From assembly GCA_002452265.1 (NCBI GenBank), contig DKEW01000053.1:1-42459 (forward strand): 42,459 nt of DNA. Reading direction: 5' to 3'. A model generated the notes under the pieces. That model saw nothing but the letters and a program-made list of their open reading frames with translations. It had not been told where the DNA came from and made no database searches. The position numbers and the translations under genes are program-made. The stretch comes from Pelobacter sp. UBA6812 (lineage in GTDB: Bacteria > Desulfobacterota > Desulfuromonadia > Desulfuromonadales > Syntrophotaleaceae). This document shows, piece after piece, positions 34,160-42,459 of this stretch. The stretch's first letter is position 1. Every line of letters starts with the position of its first letter.

Positions 34160-35401
34160 ATGGCCCTTTCAAGCGCACTTTATAGCGGCATCAGCGGTAT
34201 GAACACCAACGGTACGGCGATGTCCGTCATCGGTAACAATATCGCCAACACCAATACGGTCGGATTTAAATCGAGCCGCACCGTCTTTTCCGACCTGCTG
34301 GCCAGTTCCGTCAACGGTTCCGGCGGCGCCTCCCAGGTCGGACGCGGCACCGGCCTTTCCACCGTCGACAACCTTTTCAGTCAGGGGACATTCGAAACCA
34401 CCGACTCCCAAACCGATCTGGCCATCGAAGGCGAAGGCCTGTTCGTGGTACGCGAGGAAGGTAGCGAAGGCCTTTATTATACCCGCGCCGGTTCCTTCAG
34501 CTTTGACGGCAATGGCTTTCTGACCAACGCTGAAGGTTACCGGGTGCAGGGCAAGCCCTATGTCAACGGTGTCCTCTCCAGCGCCGGCGCCACCGACATC
34601 AAGGTCGACATCAATGCCGGCATTCCGGCGAAAAGGACCGACAACCTCACCATGTCCACCAATCTGGATGCCAATTCGCCCATCATTACGGCAACATTCG
34701 ACCCGAATGATACGAGTACCTTCAATTACTCCAATGCAGCAACCGTCTACGATTCCCTCGGTAATACGCATTTGATGACCACCTACTTCACCAAAAGCGC
34801 CGACAACACCTGGGACTGGAATGTCGTCGACGAAAATGACAGTGTCGTCTATTCCTCCGCTTCAGCCGGCAACCCGCTCGTTTTTGACACCAGCGGCGCA
34901 CAGATATCGGGAGGAACCGCCACTCTCGGACCCCTTTCTCTGGGTCCCGGCACTGCGGCGCAAACCATCAATTTTGCATTGGAAAACACAACCCAGTTCG
35001 CCAACGATTCGCAAGTGATTTCCCAGACGCAGAACGGTTATGGCGCAGGTAACCTGACCGATATCAGCATCGACAATGAAGGTAACGTACTGGCCAAGTA
35101 TTCAAATGGTGAGGAGATCAAAGTATCGCGCATCGTGTTGGCCAAATTCTCCAATTTCAGCGGTCTGCAAAAAGAAGGAGCCAGCCTGTTCTCCGCCACA
35201 GGTGACTCGGGCCCTCCCCGTATCGGCGTCCCCGGAACCGAACTGGGCAATATCTTCACCAATGCCCTGGAACAGTCCACTGTCGACCTGGCTGCCGAGT
35301 TCGTTAAAATGATAACCACCCAGCGTGGTTTTCAGGCCAACTCCAAGGTCATCACCACGACCGATGAAATGCTCAGCGAACTGATTAACCTCAAGCGTTA
35401 A
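34160..35401 (+). CDS. flgE: Flagellar hook protein FlgE
   Basis: The 413-residue hook subunit. N-terminal SGISGMNTNGTAMSVIGNNIANTNTVGFKSSR is the rod/hook motif. A central FlgE D1/D2 region follows (NLTMSTNLDANSP, VYDSLGNTH) and the C-terminal FVKMITTQRGFQANSKVITTTDEMLSELINLKR helix ends it. A strong AAGGAGAG Shine-Dalgarno is present. It is the last gene before a terminator. Confidence 0.96.
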   Translation: MALSSALYSGISGMNTNGTAMSVIGNNIANTNTVGFKSSRTVFSDLLASSVNGSGGASQVGRGTGLSTVDNLFSQGTFETTDSQTDLAIEGEGLFVVREEGSEGLYYTRAGSFSFDGNGFLTNAEGYRVQGKPYVNGVLSSAGATDIKVDINAGIPAKRTDNLTMSTNLDANSPIITATFDPNDTSTFNYSNAATVYDSLGNTHLMTTYFTKSADNTWDWNVVDENDSVVYSSASAGNPLVFDTSGAQISGGTATLGPLSLGPGTAAQTINFALENTTQFANDSQVISQTQNGYGAGNLTDISIDNEGNVLAKYSNGEEIKVSRIVLAKFSNFSGLQKEGASLFSATGDSGPPRIGVPGTELGNIFTNALEQSTVDLAAEFVKMITTQRGFQANSKVITTTDEMLSELINLKR

Positions 35402-35433
35402 CCACCTGAACAGGTCAAAACTCTGACAAGCCT

Positions 35434-35465
35434 GAAAACCGCCCTAGAGTAACGGGGCGGTTTTC
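35434..35465 (+). terminator. Intrinsic terminator after flgE
   Basis: GAAAACCGCCC and GGGGCGGTTTTC form a strong inverted repeat with an A-rich 5' arm and T-rich 3' arm, about 33 bases after the flgE stop. Confidence 0.88.
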
Positions 35466-35525
35466 TTAATTGGGTCGTGACACTGTAAAGACCGGTCAAA
35501 CATAGATTTCTGCAAATTGTTAATA

Positions 35526-35570
35526 AACCATTGGTTTTTAATAAATTATCAGGTTCACCATAATAACCTG
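35526..35570 (+). promoter_or_regulatory. Candidate upstream activator sites before motA
   Basis: Two inverted repeats lie 20-60 bases upstream of the -24 element: AAACCATTGGTTT (35526-35538) and CAGGTT...AACCTG (35550-35555, 35565-35570). Such dyads could bind the sigma-54 activator; this is inference only. Confidence 0.25.
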
Positions 35571-35587
35571 CATAGCAAACACGCTAC

Positions 35588-35602
35588 TGGCACGCTCTTT
35601 GC
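35588..35602 (+). promoter_or_regulatory. Near-perfect sigma-54 promoter of the motA unit
   Basis: TGGCACGCTCTTTGC matches the -24/-12 consensus TGGCACG-N4-TTGC exactly, 74 bases before the motA ATG and downstream of the flgE terminator. It should drive motA through flhB. Confidence 0.88.
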
Positions 35603-35675
35603 GAAAAGTGCTTAAACGTAAAAACAGACGCACCGTCCACAACAAACGAGGACGTTCATTTCACCGAGGGGTAGC

Positions 35676-36449
35676 ATGGACTTTTCAACCATTATAGGCG
35701 TTGTAGCGGCTTTCATCCTGATGATTGTGGCCATATCCAGCGGCGGAGGCCTGACAATCTTCATCGATCCCCCTTCGGCCATGATCGTTATCGGCGGGAC
35801 CATCGGAACAACCTTGGTGCACTACACTTTCAAGGATATGATCGGGACCATCTCCATCATAAAAAAAACCCTCTTCACCCACCATTTTTCTGCCACGGAA
35901 CGTATCGCCCAGATCATCAATTACGCCGGCAAGGCACGTAAGGAAGGCATCCTGTCGTTGCAGGCTGTCACCAAGGAAGTCGACGACCCTTTCTTCCTCA
36001 AAGGTTTGCAGATGGCGGTTGATGGTCAGGAGCCGGAAAAACTCAAAGAGATGCTCGACCGCGAAATCGAGTACCTGCAGGAGCGCCATGAGCGCGGCTC
36101 CGATTTCATGATAGCGCTTGGCACCTACGCGCCGGCCATGGGGATGATCGGAACCCTGATCGGTCTGGTGCAGATGCTGCAGACCATGAACGATCCCTCC
36201 TCCATCGGTCCGGCCATGGCGGTGGCTCTCTTGACGACCTTTTACGGCGCGGTTATCGCCAACATTCTTTGTATGCCGATGTCCGGCAAGTTGAAAAACC
36301 GTTCTTCCGAGGAAGTCCTCGATAAAACCCTGATCGCCGAAGGCATGAAGTCGATACTGGAGGGAGAAAACCCCAGAGTATTGGAGCACCGCCTGCATGC
36401 TTTCGTTGCACCCAAGGACCGTGAATCCCACTTTGGCAAGAAGGGCTGA
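35676..36449 (+). CDS. motA: Flagellar stator protein MotA
   Basis: The 257-residue stator subunit with four predicted membrane helices: residues 5-25, 32-50, about 148-170 and 180-200. Family motifs are GTYAPAMGMIGTLIGLVQML and AMAVALLTTFYGAVIANILCMPMSGKL, with Pro residues in the third and fourth helices. The cytosolic loop carries the charged ERHERGSDFM segment near the FliG contact. The Shine-Dalgarno is weak. It is followed two bases later by motB. Confidence 0.96.
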   Translation: MDFSTIIGVVAAFILMIVAISSGGGLTIFIDPPSAMIVIGGTIGTTLVHYTFKDMIGTISIIKKTLFTHHFSATERIAQIINYAGKARKEGILSLQAVTKEVDDPFFLKGLQMAVDGQEPEKLKEMLDREIEYLQERHERGSDFMIALGTYAPAMGMIGTLIGLVQMLQTMNDPSSIGPAMAVALLTTFYGAVIANILCMPMSGKLKNRSSEEVLDKTLIAEGMKSILEGENPRVLEHRLHAFVAPKDRESHFGKKG

Positions 36450-36451
36450 GC

Positions 36452-37195
36452 ATGTCGCCAAGGAAACCCAAAAAAGAACCAGCCGGCGCACCGGCCTGGA
36501 TGGTCACCTACAGCGACATGGTGACCCTGCTGCTGACCTTTTTCGTGCTGCTGTTATCCATGGCCAATATGGACAAGCGCAAATTCTTCGATGCTATCGG
36601 CTCTCTCAAGGGAGCCTTCGGCTTCCTCCAGAGTTCCAGTGTAAGCGAGGTCAATAAACCGCAGGTCATCAGTTATGCGCCGATGGATGATGATTATGTG
36701 GCCCGTCTGTACAATCGCGTGCAATCCATGCTTTCCCGCCTGCGCATCGACCGCGAAATCGACCTGGTTCAAGACCGGGGTGCGGTCATTCTCAGGGTCA
36801 AGGAAGCCATTCTGTTCGATGCCGGAAGTACCGAACTCAAACCTGATGCGCTGCCGATACTGCGCGAAATTGCCGGGTTGATCAAACCTCTGCCGCTACT
36901 CCTGCGGATCGAAGGACATACGGATAACCAGCCCCCTGCAGATCCCAAGATTACAAACTGGGATATTTCCGTACAGCGCGCCGTCACGGTTCTTAAATTC
37001 TATGCCGGCGAAGATCTGGTGCCCCTCGACCGGATGTCAGCTGTAGGATACGGCGACCGCCGGCCTGTGGCTCCCAACCTGGGACCAGAGGAACAGGCCA
37101 TCAATCGTCGCGTGGAATTCGTACTGGAAAACCTTAATGAATACAAAGAGCAGTTGCCTTATCTGATCGACGCTGCCGACCAACTCCCCTTCTAG
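36452..37195 (+). CDS. motB: Flagellar stator protein MotB
   Basis: The 247-residue stator subunit. The single transmembrane helix begins APAWMVTYSDMVTLLLTFFVLLLSM with the proton- or sodium-binding Asp22. The plug and linker lead to an OmpA-like peptidoglycan-binding domain (about 130-235; LFDAGSTELKPDA, IEGHTDNQPP, RMSAVGYGDRRP, NRRVEFVL). It pairs with MotA. The coupling ion cannot be told from these motifs alone. Confidence 0.96.
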   Translation: MSPRKPKKEPAGAPAWMVTYSDMVTLLLTFFVLLLSMANMDKRKFFDAIGSLKGAFGFLQSSSVSEVNKPQVISYAPMDDDYVARLYNRVQSMLSRLRIDREIDLVQDRGAVILRVKEAILFDAGSTELKPDALPILREIAGLIKPLPLLLRIEGHTDNQPPADPKITNWDISVQRAVTVLKFYAGEDLVPLDRMSAVGYGDRRPVAPNLGPEEQAINRRVEFVLENLNEYKEQLPYLIDAADQLPF

Positions 37196-37213
37196 TCTGT
37201 GAGGAAATGAATC

Positions 37214-37720
37214 ATGGCGGAAAAAGCATCACAAGCCGAGGGCCAAGCCCCCTCTAAAGGCAAATTAAACCTTATCATTTTCGCAGTCCTGGGTGTCCTG
37301 CTGCTGGGCGCTATCGGCGTGGCGGCTTACATGATGGGCAAGGCCAATGCCCCGGCTGCCGAGCCCCAGGCCCAAACCGGCCCGGAAGCTACCCCCGCTA
37401 CCGGGACTAAAGTGCTCAGCGGTTTGATGGTGGAGGTAGAGCCTTTTATCGTTAATATTCTCGACGGTCAGGGAACCCGCTATCTCAAGGCAGCGATCAC
37501 TCTGGAAGTTGACAGCGAGGCCGCCATTCAAGAGTCCACAGATCGCATGCCGCAGATTCGAGACGCGGTGCTGCTGCTGATCAGCAATAAGACCTTTGGC
37601 GAAATGTCCGACCTGCAGGGCAAGTTGCAATTGCGGGCGGAACTCATGTCGAAAATAAACAGCTTTTTCCGTAAGGGAAAGGTTCAGAAGATTTATTTCA
37701 CCGAATTCGTCGTTCAATAA
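37214..37720 (+). CDS. fliL: Flagellar basal body-associated protein FliL
   Basis: A 168-residue single-pass membrane protein (TM about 14-38) with a small linker rich in Pro/Ala and a periplasmic SPFH-like FliL domain (MVEVEPFIVNILDGQGTRYLKAAITLEVDS; IRDAVLLLISNKTFGEMSDLQGKLQLRAELMSKIN; VQKIYFTEFVVQ). It supports the stators and lies between motB and fliM. Confidence 0.95.
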   Translation: MAEKASQAEGQAPSKGKLNLIIFAVLGVLLLGAIGVAAYMMGKANAPAAEPQAQTGPEATPATGTKVLSGLMVEVEPFIVNILDGQGTRYLKAAITLEVDSEAAIQESTDRMPQIRDAVLLLISNKTFGEMSDLQGKLQLRAELMSKINSFFRKGKVQKIYFTEFVVQ

Positions 37721-37730
37721 GGACCGAAGC

Positions 37731-38726
37731 GTGGAACGTATCCTTTCCAAAGAAGAGATTGCCGAACTGCTCTCTGCAGTGCATGAGGGGGAAATTCCCC
37801 TGCGCGATGAAGAGCCGGAACCGCCCTCAAGTACCAAGCGGACCGTGTCAAGTCTCAACCTGGTGGCACTTCAGGGGCCCCGTCATTGTAAAATTGAAAA
37901 CTTCGATCTCGTCCTGGATACCCTGGCCCGAAACTTCGGTATTTCCATGACCAATCGTATGCAACGCAGCGTCGGCGTACGCAGGGGTATCATGGAAGTC
38001 TATGAGTACGACACCTTTTTACAGCAGCTTACCGGACGGGATGCCTTGGGAGTCATTCGCCTTGATCCCCTTCGCTGGCGGGGCGTGATCATTATCAAGG
38101 AACGGCTCTCCTTTTACCTGCTCGAACATCTGCTTGGCGGGGCTCCGGATAAACAACTGACACTCCCGGACAGACCCCTTACCATTATTGAAACCAATAT
38201 TTTGCGCAATGTCGTCACAGACGCCTGCCAGGACTTGAACAAAACCTTTGCCCCCCTGGAAAAACTCGAGAGCACTCTGATAAAAATCGAGAGCTCGCCG
38301 CGCCTGATAAACATTGTTCCTGGAGATGCCTCCGTGCTGGTGGCCCGCTTCGTCGTCTGCAGCGATAACCTGGAGGACGAGATCCTGTTGGTGTTGCCCA
38401 TGACCATGCTGGATCCTCTCAAGGAAAAGATGCGCGCACGCACCGCGGTCTTTTCGGAAACCACAGAGCGCCCCTGGCAATCGCAACTGGAGCAGGAGAT
38501 CTACCAGATGGACGTGGACCTTTCCGCGCGGCTGGCGACACTCAATCTGACGGTAAGGGATATTCTTAATTTTGAAGTGGGTGACATCCTCGATTTAGGG
38601 TGTGCTCCTTCCAGCCCCCTGCAGGTCAGAGCAGCCGGGCAACCGAAGTTCCAGGCCATGGCCGGCACCCACCAGGGGAAAAAAGCCGTTCGTATCTCGG
38701 GCCGCATTCAACGAAACCCTATTTAG
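37731..38726 (+). CDS. fliM: Flagellar motor switch protein FliM
   Basis: The 331-residue C-ring switch protein and CheY-P target. The N-terminal ILSKEEIAELLSAV is the CheY-P binding segment. A middle CheC-like domain follows (about 45-230; NFGISMTNRMQRSVGVRRG, HLLGGAPD, LTIIETNILRNVV), then a C-terminal SpoA/FliN-like domain (about 255-325). The GTG start at 37731 has AAGGA seven bases upstream. Confidence 0.96.
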   Translation: MERILSKEEIAELLSAVHEGEIPLRDEEPEPPSSTKRTVSSLNLVALQGPRHCKIENFDLVLDTLARNFGISMTNRMQRSVGVRRGIMEVYEYDTFLQQLTGRDALGVIRLDPLRWRGVIIIKERLSFYLLEHLLGGAPDKQLTLPDRPLTIIETNILRNVVTDACQDLNKTFAPLEKLESTLIKIESSPRLINIVPGDASVLVARFVVCSDNLEDEILLVLPMTMLDPLKEKMRARTAVFSETTERPWQSQLEQEIYQMDVDLSARLATLNLTVRDILNFEVGDILDLGCAPSSPLQVRAAGQPKFQAMAGTHQGKKAVRISGRIQRNPI

Positions 38727-38828
38727 GAGGCTGTCGGACCAGCCATGAGACGGCTGCCCGGCTATTTGGCTCATATTTCAGCTCCTTTACAAACAGAAAA
38801 CCGGCTAAAAAACCATAGCGAGGACAAC

Positions 38829-39140
38829 ATGCCTACTGACGAAAACGCCCAGGCTAAAACCCAGCCCACCCAAAAGGAAATTCGCGAATTGGGGTTTCTG
38901 CTCGATATCCCCCTGGAGGTTTCCGTCGAAATCGGATCCACCCGCATGCCGATCAAAGATCTGTTGCAATTGCAGGAAGGCAGCATTATCGAGTTGGATA
39001 AGCTTGCCGGCGAACCACTGGACCTGTATGTCAACTCGCGGCTCATCGCGCGTGGCGAAGCGGTTATGGTCAAAGATCGTTACGGGCTGCGCCTGACGGA
39101 TGTGGTAAGTCCGGCAGAACGCCTGGAGAACCTCGGATGA
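38829..39140 (+). CDS. fliN: Flagellar motor switch protein FliN
   Basis: A short 103-residue FliN with one SpoA domain: LGFLLDIPLEVSVEIGSTRMPIKDLLQLQEGSIIELDKLAGEPLDLYVNSRLIARGEAVMV is diagnostic. GAGG precedes the ATG at 38829; an earlier in-frame ATG at 38745 would add 28 residues without an obvious Shine-Dalgarno. It lacks a FliY-type CheC extension. FliO overlaps its end by four bases. Confidence 0.95.
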   Translation: MPTDENAQAKTQPTQKEIRELGFLLDIPLEVSVEIGSTRMPIKDLLQLQEGSIIELDKLAGEPLDLYVNSRLIARGEAVMVKDRYGLRLTDVVSPAERLENLG

Positions 39141-39529
39141 TAAGAGCGATCCCCATTGCGCCCGCCCTGCTGTTGATACCAGGCCTCGCGCATGCGGCCG
39201 AAAAAACAGCGGGACCTGTTACGGGGGGACTCCAGCTGTGGGCCGGTTTGGCCATAGTGATGGCCGTCATCCTGCTGCTTTACGCAGCGGCGCAGCGTTG
39301 GTTACGCTGGCCGGCAGGTGCACGCAGCGGCATTATCCAGATACGCGAAACACGGCCACTGGGACCGAAAAAAGTACTGTACCTGGTTAAGGTACGCGAT
39401 CGGGAATTGTTGTTGGGCGTTACCGGCGAGCGTATCGCATTGTTGTGCGACATGCCCCTGCCCACCGACATTGAAAAAGAAGAACCCTTTGAACAAACGC
39501 TGCGCAAACGCATGAAGGATACTCCATGA
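39137..39529 (+). CDS. fliO: Flagellar biosynthetic protein FliO
   Basis: A 130-residue protein with an N-terminal signal peptide-like segment (about 1-21), one transmembrane helix (about 34-52) and the cytosolic FliO domain (IIQIRETRPLGPKKVLYLVKVRDRELLLGVTGERIALL). It aids FliP assembly. It overlaps fliN and fliP by ATGA at each end, showing tight coupling. Confidence 0.93.
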   Translation: MIRAIPIAPALLLIPGLAHAAEKTAGPVTGGLQLWAGLAIVMAVILLLYAAAQRWLRWPAGARSGIIQIRETRPLGPKKVLYLVKVRDRELLLGVTGERIALLCDMPLPTDIEKEEPFEQTLRKRMKDTP

Positions 39530-40290
39530 AATCCGCCGCAGGCCTCACTCTGGCCTTGCTGATTTTCCTGACCCTGCTGGCCCTGCTACCGGCAACGGTT
39601 TTTGCCGAGCCCCTGCCGGCGATTACCATCGGCATCGGACAAACCGGTAACCAACCGCCACCGTCGACCCTCATGCAGATCCTGCTGATCATGACGGTCT
39701 TGTCCGTGGCACCGGCCATTCTGCTGATGACCACCGCCTTCATCCGCCTGGCCGTGGTGCTGTCGTTTCTGCGTCAGGCCATGGGCACCCAGCAGATGCC
39801 CCCCAACCAGATCATCATCGGGCTGTCGCTGTTTCTGACTTTTTTCATCATGTCGCCAGTCTTCAATCAAATCAACGACCAGGCCGTGCAACCCTACCTC
39901 AATCAAAAAATTGACCAGAAGCAGGCGCTGACCCTGGCCGTGGAACCGATGCGCCAGTTCATGTTCTCCCAGACGACGGAAAGCGAACTGACCCTGCTGA
40001 TGGAGATTTCGGGGCACCCCGACCCTGCAGGGATCGATGAGGTACCGACCATGACGCTGATTCCGGCTTTTATGCTGTCGGAACTCAAACGCGCCTTCGA
40101 GATCGGCTTTATGATCTACATCCCGTTTTTGGTCATCGACATGATTGTTGCGTCGGTTCTCATGTCCATGGGCATGATGATGCTGCCGCCGATCATCATT
40201 TCGCTTCCGTTCAAACTGCTGCTGTTCGTACTGGTCGATGGCTGGACCCTGATTATCGGCTCCCTGGTCCAGAGCTTTCACGTTTTTTAA
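39526..40290 (+). CDS. fliP: Flagellar export gate protein FliP
   Basis: A 254-residue core gate subunit. A cleavable signal peptide (about 1-27) is followed by conserved RLAVVLSFLRQAMGTQQMPPNQIIIGLSLFLTFFIM, then TLIPAFMLSELKRAFEIGFMIYIPFLVIDMIVASVLMSMGMMMLPP. Several membrane helices are evident. Confidence 0.97.
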   Translation: MKSAAGLTLALLIFLTLLALLPATVFAEPLPAITIGIGQTGNQPPPSTLMQILLIMTVLSVAPAILLMTTAFIRLAVVLSFLRQAMGTQQMPPNQIIIGLSLFLTFFIMSPVFNQINDQAVQPYLNQKIDQKQALTLAVEPMRQFMFSQTTESELTLLMEISGHPDPAGIDEVPTMTLIPAFMLSELKRAFEIGFMIYIPFLVIDMIVASVLMSMGMMMLPPIIISLPFKLLLFVLVDGWTLIIGSLVQSFHVF

Positions 40291-40319
40291 CTTCTGGCCC
40301 GCCATAAGGAATCCGCTCC

Positions 40320-40589
40320 ATGACCCCCGAATTCGCTATCACCCTGGGCCGCCAGGCTATCGAAACCGTGTTGTTGCTTGCCGCGCCCCTGCTGCTGTCC
40401 GGCCTGGTCGTGGGTCTGCTGGTGAGTATCTTTCAGGCCGCGACCCAGATCAACGAACAGACCATGACCTTTATCCCGAAAATCGTGGTTGTTTTTGTGA
40501 CCCTCTTGATTTGCGCCCCCTGGATGATCCGCACCTTACTCGCCTTCACTCGCAGTATCATCGGCAATATCGCAAATGTAGGCGGCTGA
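40320..40589 (+). CDS. fliQ: Flagellar export gate protein FliQ
   Basis: An 89-residue gate subunit with two membrane helices (about 16-38 and 52-75). The conserved segment is VVGLLVSIFQAATQINEQTMTFIPKI. The stop overlaps the fliR ATG (TGATG). Confidence 0.96.
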   Translation: MTPEFAITLGRQAIETVLLLAAPLLLSGLVVGLLVSIFQAATQINEQTMTFIPKIVVVFVTLLICAPWMIRTLLAFTRSIIGNIANVGG

Positions 40590-41365
40590 TGCAGATCGAA
40601 CTGCTGCCACTCGAAACGATTCAGGCGTTTCTGGTCTGCGCTGCGCGCGTGACCTCTTTGTTCAGCGCCTTACCGGTGTTTGGCAGCGCTCAGGTACCGG
40701 TTCGAATACGCGTCGCACTGGCGGTCACCATCGCATTGGCGGTATTCCCCGTCCTCCCGCCGATCATGCCACAAGCCACCCTGACACCCATCGTCCTGGG
40801 CATTCTTATGGCCAAGGAGACCATGGTCGGCCTGATGATAGGATTTATCGCCCGGCTGGTGTTTATCGCAGTCGAGTTCGGCGGCGCCATTATCGGCTAT
40901 CAGATGGGTTTTGCCGCGGCCAATGTTTTCGATCCTCAAAGCCAGCATCAGATTTCTCTGATTTCGCAATTTCAAAATGTATTTGCCATTTTTATCTTTC
41001 TGGCTCTAGACATCCACCACGTATTTCTGCGGCTCATTGCCGATTCTTATCGACTGCTTCCCGCAGGAAGTATCAACCTGGGGGGCGAAGCCGTTCTCTA
41101 TCTTTCCCGCTTAACCGGCGACATGTTTATCCTGGCGGTAAAATTCAGTGCCCCGGTACTTATTGTCCTGCTCCTGTCGGGGCTGGTGTTGGGCCTCATG
41201 TCGCGCATTTTTCAGCAGCTCAATGCCTTTATGCTCTCTTTCCCCATCAACATCGGAGTATCCTTTATTGCCATGGGGTTGACACTACAGTTACTGGCGG
41301 TCATGTTACAACGAGAATTCGGTGCCCTGCAGCAGCGTTTTTATGAATTATTGACCCTGCTATAG
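40589..41365 (+). CDS. fliR: Flagellar export gate protein FliR
   Basis: A 258-residue polytopic gate protein. Conserved motifs are CAARVTSLFSALPVFGSAQVPVRIRVALAV, MVGLMIGFIARLVFIAVEFGGAIIGYQMGFAAANVFDP and a C-terminal ISRIFQQLNAF-like segment (LMSRIFQQLNAFMLSFPINIGVSF). The ATG at 40589 matches the family start and is coupled to fliQ. Confidence 0.96.
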   Translation: MQIELLPLETIQAFLVCAARVTSLFSALPVFGSAQVPVRIRVALAVTIALAVFPVLPPIMPQATLTPIVLGILMAKETMVGLMIGFIARLVFIAVEFGGAIIGYQMGFAAANVFDPQSQHQISLISQFQNVFAIFIFLALDIHHVFLRLIADSYRLLPAGSINLGGEAVLYLSRLTGDMFILAVKFSAPVLIVLLLSGLVLGLMSRIFQQLNAFMLSFPINIGVSFIAMGLTLQLLAVMLQREFGALQQRFYELLTLL

Positions 41366-41374
41366 GAGGTCATC

Positions 41375-42430
41375 ATGGCGGACTCCGATCAGGAACGAAC
41401 AGAACAAGCCACCAGCAAACGGCGCTCGGATTTTCGCGAAAAAGGCGAGGTGGCACAGAGCAAAGAGGTTCATACAGCGGCGCTGATGACCGGCACACTG
41501 CTGTTATGGACCTTTTACGCACCGATATTCTGGCGTACATTGTCCGGTACACTGAATCACTTATGGAGCCTTGCCGGCGAATTCGAAGTCACCCCCCTGT
41601 CGATTGTCATACTCTTTGGACAACTGCTTCAGCAAATTGGCTTGCTTCTGGCACCGATCATGCTAATGACCCTTACTATCGGTTTTGCATCGAGCTACTT
41701 GCAGGTCGGCTGGATTTTCACAACCAAACCGCTGGAACCGGATTTCACAAAAATAAACCCGGTTACAGGGATGAGCCGCCTGATTTCCAAACGCTCTATC
41801 ATCGAAGTGGTTAAATCCCTGCTCAAAGTACTGCTGGTAGGTGTCGTCGCCTATAAAGTAATACTAGGGGAATTCGGCAACGCTCTCGATCTTGTCGATA
41901 TGGACATCAACGACTCTGTCAGTTATATGGCACGCGTTGCAGGTAGCATCATGCTGCGTACCTGCGGGATCATGATCCTTCTGGGACTGCTTGATTTTCT
42001 TTTCGTCCGCTGGGAGATGGAAGAGAAAATGAAGATGACCAAACAGGAACAGAAAGAGGAGCATAAGGAAAGCGAGGGCGATCCCCAGATCAAAGCCCAC
42101 ATCCGTTCCATGCAGATGCAGGCCGCCCGACGTCGCATGATGTCGGAGGTACCCAAGGCAGACGTCATCATCACAAATCCGACCCATCTGTCTATTGCCC
42201 TGGCTTACGACCGCAGCCGCATGGGCGCACCGCAGGTTGTGGCCAAGGGGGCCGACGCGGTTGCCATGCGCATCCGCGAAATCGCCCGGGAAAACAGGGT
42301 CCCCCTGGTGGAAAACAAACCGATCGCTAGAGCTCTGTTCAAAGTTGAGCTCGGTCGCGAAGTGCCGGAGGAAATGTTTCAGGCGGTCGCGGAAATCCTC
42401 GCCTACGTTTACGGACTAAAAAAACGTTGA
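41375..42430 (+). CDS. flhB: Flagellar export switch protein FlhB
   Basis: The 351-residue specificity switch of flagellar export. It opens DQERTEQATSKRRSDFREKGEVAQSKE, followed by four membrane helices (about 35-50, 88-110, 145-165, 190-212). The cytosolic domain carries the self-cleavage motif NPTH (268-271). GGAGG precedes the ATG. It is the last complete gene. Confidence 0.97.
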   Translation: MADSDQERTEQATSKRRSDFREKGEVAQSKEVHTAALMTGTLLLWTFYAPIFWRTLSGTLNHLWSLAGEFEVTPLSIVILFGQLLQQIGLLLAPIMLMTLTIGFASSYLQVGWIFTTKPLEPDFTKINPVTGMSRLISKRSIIEVVKSLLKVLLVGVVAYKVILGEFGNALDLVDMDINDSVSYMARVAGSIMLRTCGIMILLGLLDFLFVRWEMEEKMKMTKQEQKEEHKESEGDPQIKAHIRSMQMQAARRRMMSEVPKADVIITNPTHLSIALAYDRSRMGAPQVVAKGADAVAMRIREIARENRVPLVENKPIARALFKVELGREVPEEMFQAVAEILAYVYGLKKR

Positions 42431-42459
42431 CCGAGGGCTGACTGAGTGCTGAGTGCTGA
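42431..42459. repeat. Short tandem repeat after flhB at the window edge
   Basis: The last bases repeat GACTGAGTGCTGAGTGCTGA, a 7-base unit in at least two copies that is cut by the window end. It may be the start of a longer intergenic repeat. Confidence 0.4.

Noticed and set aside
39586..40305. A 239-codon minus-strand frame in fliP, rich in His, Gln and Asp
   Set aside because: The composition is the mirror of a hydrophobic membrane protein read on the other strand.
1..42459. CRISPR array, prophage, insertion sequence, tRNA or rRNA
   Set aside because: No regularly spaced repeats, transposase or integrase motifs, or tRNA/rRNA-like sequence were seen on either strand.

Overview
The window looks like chromosomal DNA from a motile anaerobic member of the Desulfuromonadales (Pelobacter/Syntrophotalea/Geobacter relatives). 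This is inferred from three things: gene content and order, the two palindromic intergenic repeats of a kind I associate with that group, and the sigma-54-linked flagellar control. No search was run and the species is not proven.

Region 1 (1-9194) is housekeeping. On the minus strand lie the 5' end of guaA, guaB, an M42 peptidase, a PHP-domain phosphoesterase, miaB and a small membrane protein with a PH-like domain. On the plus strand lie typA, with a clear intrinsic terminator, and an AMMECR1-domain protein. Two large imperfect palindromes flank guaB.

Region 2 (9195-21102) is signalling. A plus-strand sigma-54 activator with a degenerate receiver faces a long minus-strand chemotaxis operon. 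In transcription order the operon is cheA, cheW, cheR, cheB, cheD, an HDOD gene, a cheY, a CheX-like gene, a second cheY and cheX. After a probable terminator comes a CheC/CheX-like protein fused to a pseudo-receiver. No chemoreceptor and no cheZ are present, so CheC/CheX-type phosphatases probably replace CheZ. CheA is unusual. Its first HPt domain carries an inserted cysteine-rich module, and the place where a P2 domain would sit holds a tandem MshEN-like motif.

Region 3 (21103-42459) is the flagellar locus on the plus strand: a periplasmic TPR protein resembling a motor scaffold, then flgB, flgC, fliE, fliF, fliG, fliH, fliI, fliJ, a MotE-like gene, fliK, flgD, a flagellar-operon protein and flgE, ended by an intrinsic terminator. 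A second unit follows with motA, motB, fliL, fliM, fliN, fliO, fliP, fliQ, fliR and flhB. Sigma-54 type -24/-12 elements precede both units; the one before motA is near perfect. The activator at 10073 is therefore a good candidate for their master regulator.

Together, regions 2 and 3 encode the switch (FliG, FliM, FliN), the export gate and its ATPase, the MS ring, the proximal rod, the hook and the stator, and the chemosensory core that feeds CheY-P to the switch. The parts most worth a second look are the CheA insert modules, the PflA-like TPR protein, the three CheC/CheX-fold proteins and the receiver-dead regulator.
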